Notes under the pieces: generated by a model
The model's database searches: none
Seen by the model: only the letters and a program-made list of their open reading frames with translations
Told to the model about the DNA's origin: nothing
Position numbers and translations under genes: made by a program
Assembly (NCBI GenBank): GCA_945918815.1
Contig: CAMEIU010000143.1
Span: 1 to 5,489 of the forward strand
DNA: 5,489 nt
Source: an uncultured Clostridia bacterium
GTDB taxonomy: Bacteria > Bacillota > Clostridia > Oscillospirales > Oscillospiraceae
Direction of reading: 5' to 3'
Shown: positions 3,944-5,489 of the stretch, one piece after another
Layout of the letters: every line of letters begins with the position of its first letter
Position numbering within the stretch: the first letter of the stretch is position 1

Positions 3944-5489
3944 ATGAAAATCATGCATTTGATCTCCGGCGGCGACGTGGGCGGGGCCAAGACCCATGTG
4001 CTGACGCTGCTCCAGGGCTTGGGACGCACGGAGCAGGTCCGGTTGGTCTGCTTTATGGAGGGCCCCTTCGCCCAGGAGGCCCGGGACATGGGAATCGACA
4101 CCTTGATTCTCGATTCCGGCAATCTGTTCGCCGTGGTCAGGACCCTGGCGGCAATGATTCAGGAAGAGGGCTTCCAGATCGTCCACTGCCACGGCTCCCG
4201 GGCCAACCTCATGGGCACCCTGCTGCGGGCCAAGGTCCGGGTCCCCATGGTCACCACGGTCCACAGCGACTACCGGCTGGACTACCTGGGCCGTCCCTTC
4301 CACCGCCTGACCTACGGCACCATCAACACGGTCTGCGTCCGCCGGATTCCCTATCACATCGGCGTCTCCGACGCCATGGCGGACCTCCTGATCTCCCGGG
4401 GCTTTGACCCGGAAACCATGTTCGCCATCTACAACGGCGTGGACTTCACGCCGGTGACGCCGAAGCTGGACCGGCAGGCCTATCTCAGAAGCATCGGCCT
4501 GGAGGCCGGACCGGAGGATGTGAGCTTCGGCATCGCCGCCCGGCTCTCTGCCGTCAAGGACGTGGCCACCCTGATCCGCGGCTTCGGCAGAGCCTGCCAG
4601 AAGACAGACCGCATTCGCCTGGTCATCGCCGGCGACGGCGAGCAGCGGAAGGAGCTGGAAGCCCTGGCTGCCCAATGCTGTCCCAAGGGCGCCTACGCCT
4701 TTGCCGGCTGGGTGGAGGACACCGACAGCTTCTACAACGCCCTGGACGTCAACACCCTGACCTCTCTCTCCGAGACCTTCCCCTATGCCCTGACCGAGGG
4801 CGCCCGGATGCACTGCGCCACCATCGCTTCCCGGGTGGGCGGCGTGCCGCTGCTCATTGAGGACGGTGTCTGCGGCCTCCTGTTCGAGGCCCAGGATGAC
4901 CGGAAGCTGGCCGAGCACATGGTTCTGCTGGCCACGGACCGGGATCTGCGGCTCCACCTGGGCGAGGCCCTCTATGAAAAGGCCTCCACGCAACTCTCCA
5001 TCGACGCCACGGTGGCGCGGCAGAAGGAAATCTACCGGATCATTCTCCGCCGGTCCCAGCGGCCCAAAGGAAAGCGGGACGGCGTGCTGATCTGCGGGGC
5101 CTATGGAAAGGGCAACGCCGGAGACGACAGCATTCTCGAGGCCATTTTGCAGCAGATGCGCCATATCGATCCGGACATGCCCATCTGCGTTCTGTCCCGG
5201 AACCCGAAGCAGACCCGGCTCCGCTACCGGGTGGACGCGGTCCACACCTTTGATTTTCCGAAGTTCTGGAGCCGCATGGGAAAGACCAAGCTCTATATCA
5301 ACGGCGGCGGCAGCCTGATTCAGGATGTCACCAGCACCCGGTCCCTCCAGTATTATCTCACCAGCATCGCCATGGCCAAACGCCGGGGCAACAAGGTCTT
5401 GATGTACGGCTGCGGCATCGGTCCCGTTTCTTCTCCCAAAAACCGGAAGCAGGCGGGCAAAACCATCGACCGTTACGCCGATCTTATCA
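3944..5489 (+). CDS. GT4 glycosyltransferase fused to CsaB-like pyruvyl transferase (3' end outside window)
   Basis: The frame is open from the ATG at 3944 to the window edge (515 residues). AAGGAG (3931-3936) seven bases upstream fixes the start. Residues 1 to ~365 are a complete GT4, GT-B fold glycosyltransferase: SGGDVGGAK (8-16), HCHGSRANLMG (81-91), VHSDY (106-110), NGVDF (164-168), R200 and K205 of the donor phosphate site (ARLSAVKD), AGDGE (229-233), and the EX7E motif with E277 and E285. After a basic linker (about 355-378), residues 380 onward match polysaccharide pyruvyl transferases of the CsaB type: GAYGKGNAGDDSILEAIL, LSRNPKQTR, NGGGSLIQDVTSTRSLQYYL (453-472), and MYGCGIGP (487-494). 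CsaB transfers pyruvate from phosphoenolpyruvate to ManNAc of the secondary wall polysaccharide, which lets SLH-domain proteins bind. Here about 135 residues of that domain are visible; its C-terminal part lies outside. No frameshift or stop separates the two halves. CsaB is classically a separate protein, so the fusion is notable. The sugar donor is unknown. Confidence 0.93.
   Translation, partial: MKIMHLISGGDVGGAKTHVLTLLQGLGRTEQVRLVCFMEGPFAQEARDMGIDTLILDSGNLFAVVRTLAAMIQEEGFQIVHCHGSRANLMGTLLRAKVRVPMVTTVHSDYRLDYLGRPFHRLTYGTINTVCVRRIPYHIGVSDAMADLLISRGFDPETMFAIYNGVDFTPVTPKLDRQAYLRSIGLEAGPEDVSFGIAARLSAVKDVATLIRGFGRACQKTDRIRLVIAGDGEQRKELEALAAQCCPKGAYAFAGWVEDTDSFYNALDVNTLTSLSETFPYALTEGARMHCATIASRVGGVPLLIEDGVCGLLFEAQDDRKLAEHMVLLATDRDLRLHLGEALYEKASTQLSIDATVARQKEIYRIILRRSQRPKGKRDGVLICGAYGKGNAGDDSILEAILQQMRHIDPDMPICVLSRNPKQTRLRYRVDAVHTFDFPKFWSRMGKTKLYINGGGSLIQDVTSTRSLQYYLTSIAMAKRRGNKVLMYGCGIGPVSSPKNRKQAGKTIDRYADLI

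Noticed and set aside
3741..3947. A 68-codon open frame in the divergent control region
   Set aside because: It translates promoter elements and the heptamer array (giving an HCPLSIVHYSI-like string seen wherever such repeats are read as protein) and overlaps the GT4-CsaB start. No ribosome-binding site.
3902..5245. A 447-codon open frame on the minus strand opposite the GT4-CsaB gene
   Set aside because: The plus-strand frame carries all GT4 and CsaB motifs. The antisense product is low-complexity G, V, H, Q and D sequence without a ribosome-binding site supporting its start.

Overview
The window looks like a chromosomal segment of a G+C-rich member of the Clostridia (Bacillota), most likely an Oscillospiraceae-type gut bacterium. 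The evidence is a clostridial-style EF-Tu C-terminus, strong purine-rich Shine-Dalgarno sites before every complete gene, sigma-A-like promoters in short A+T-rich islands, and a CsaB-type pyruvyl transferase. CsaB is a hallmark of Gram-positive cells that hold S-layer or SLH proteins on a pyruvylated secondary cell-wall polysaccharide (SCWP). The family-level placement is inference.

Layout. (1) 1-404 is the 3' end of tuf (EF-Tu), closed by a textbook intrinsic terminator at 416-445. (2) 446-748 is a gene-free stretch. It holds a promoter-like pair (448-477) followed at the right distance by a roughly 205-nt stretch (484-692) that can fold into a closed, branched RNA. I do not recognise it with certainty; it is either an independent small RNA, a long leader of the next gene, or a palindromic repeat element. 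(3) 749-1507 encodes an unrecognised 252-residue membrane protein with three predicted membrane segments and one extracytoplasmic domain. (4) 1508-1657 separates convergent genes and contains two strong hairpins; one of them shares sequence with the structured stretch upstream.

(5) 1658-3713, on the minus strand, is a tight two-gene operon. A DUF4330-type single-pass membrane protein comes first, and an O-antigen ligase/polymerase (Wzy_C) family protein follows, overlapping it by 8 nt. (6) 3714-3943 is the divergent control region, with one near-consensus plus-strand promoter, a paired TGTACAA repeat at its predicted start point, and three tandem ATTGTC(C/A) heptamers further down. (7) 3944 to the window edge, plus strand, is a long open frame (515 residues visible, no stop reached). 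It fuses a GT4 glycosyltransferase to the N-terminal part of a CsaB-like polysaccharide pyruvyl transferase.

How they may work together: the divergent locus at 1658-5489 reads as a cell-wall glycan module. The GT4 half would add a sugar, the fused CsaB half would attach a pyruvate ketal to the glycan, the Wzy/ligase-family protein would polymerise or transfer it outside the membrane, and the DUF4330 protein is an unexplained membrane partner. Gene families are seen from the sequence. The shared pathway is inference from context.
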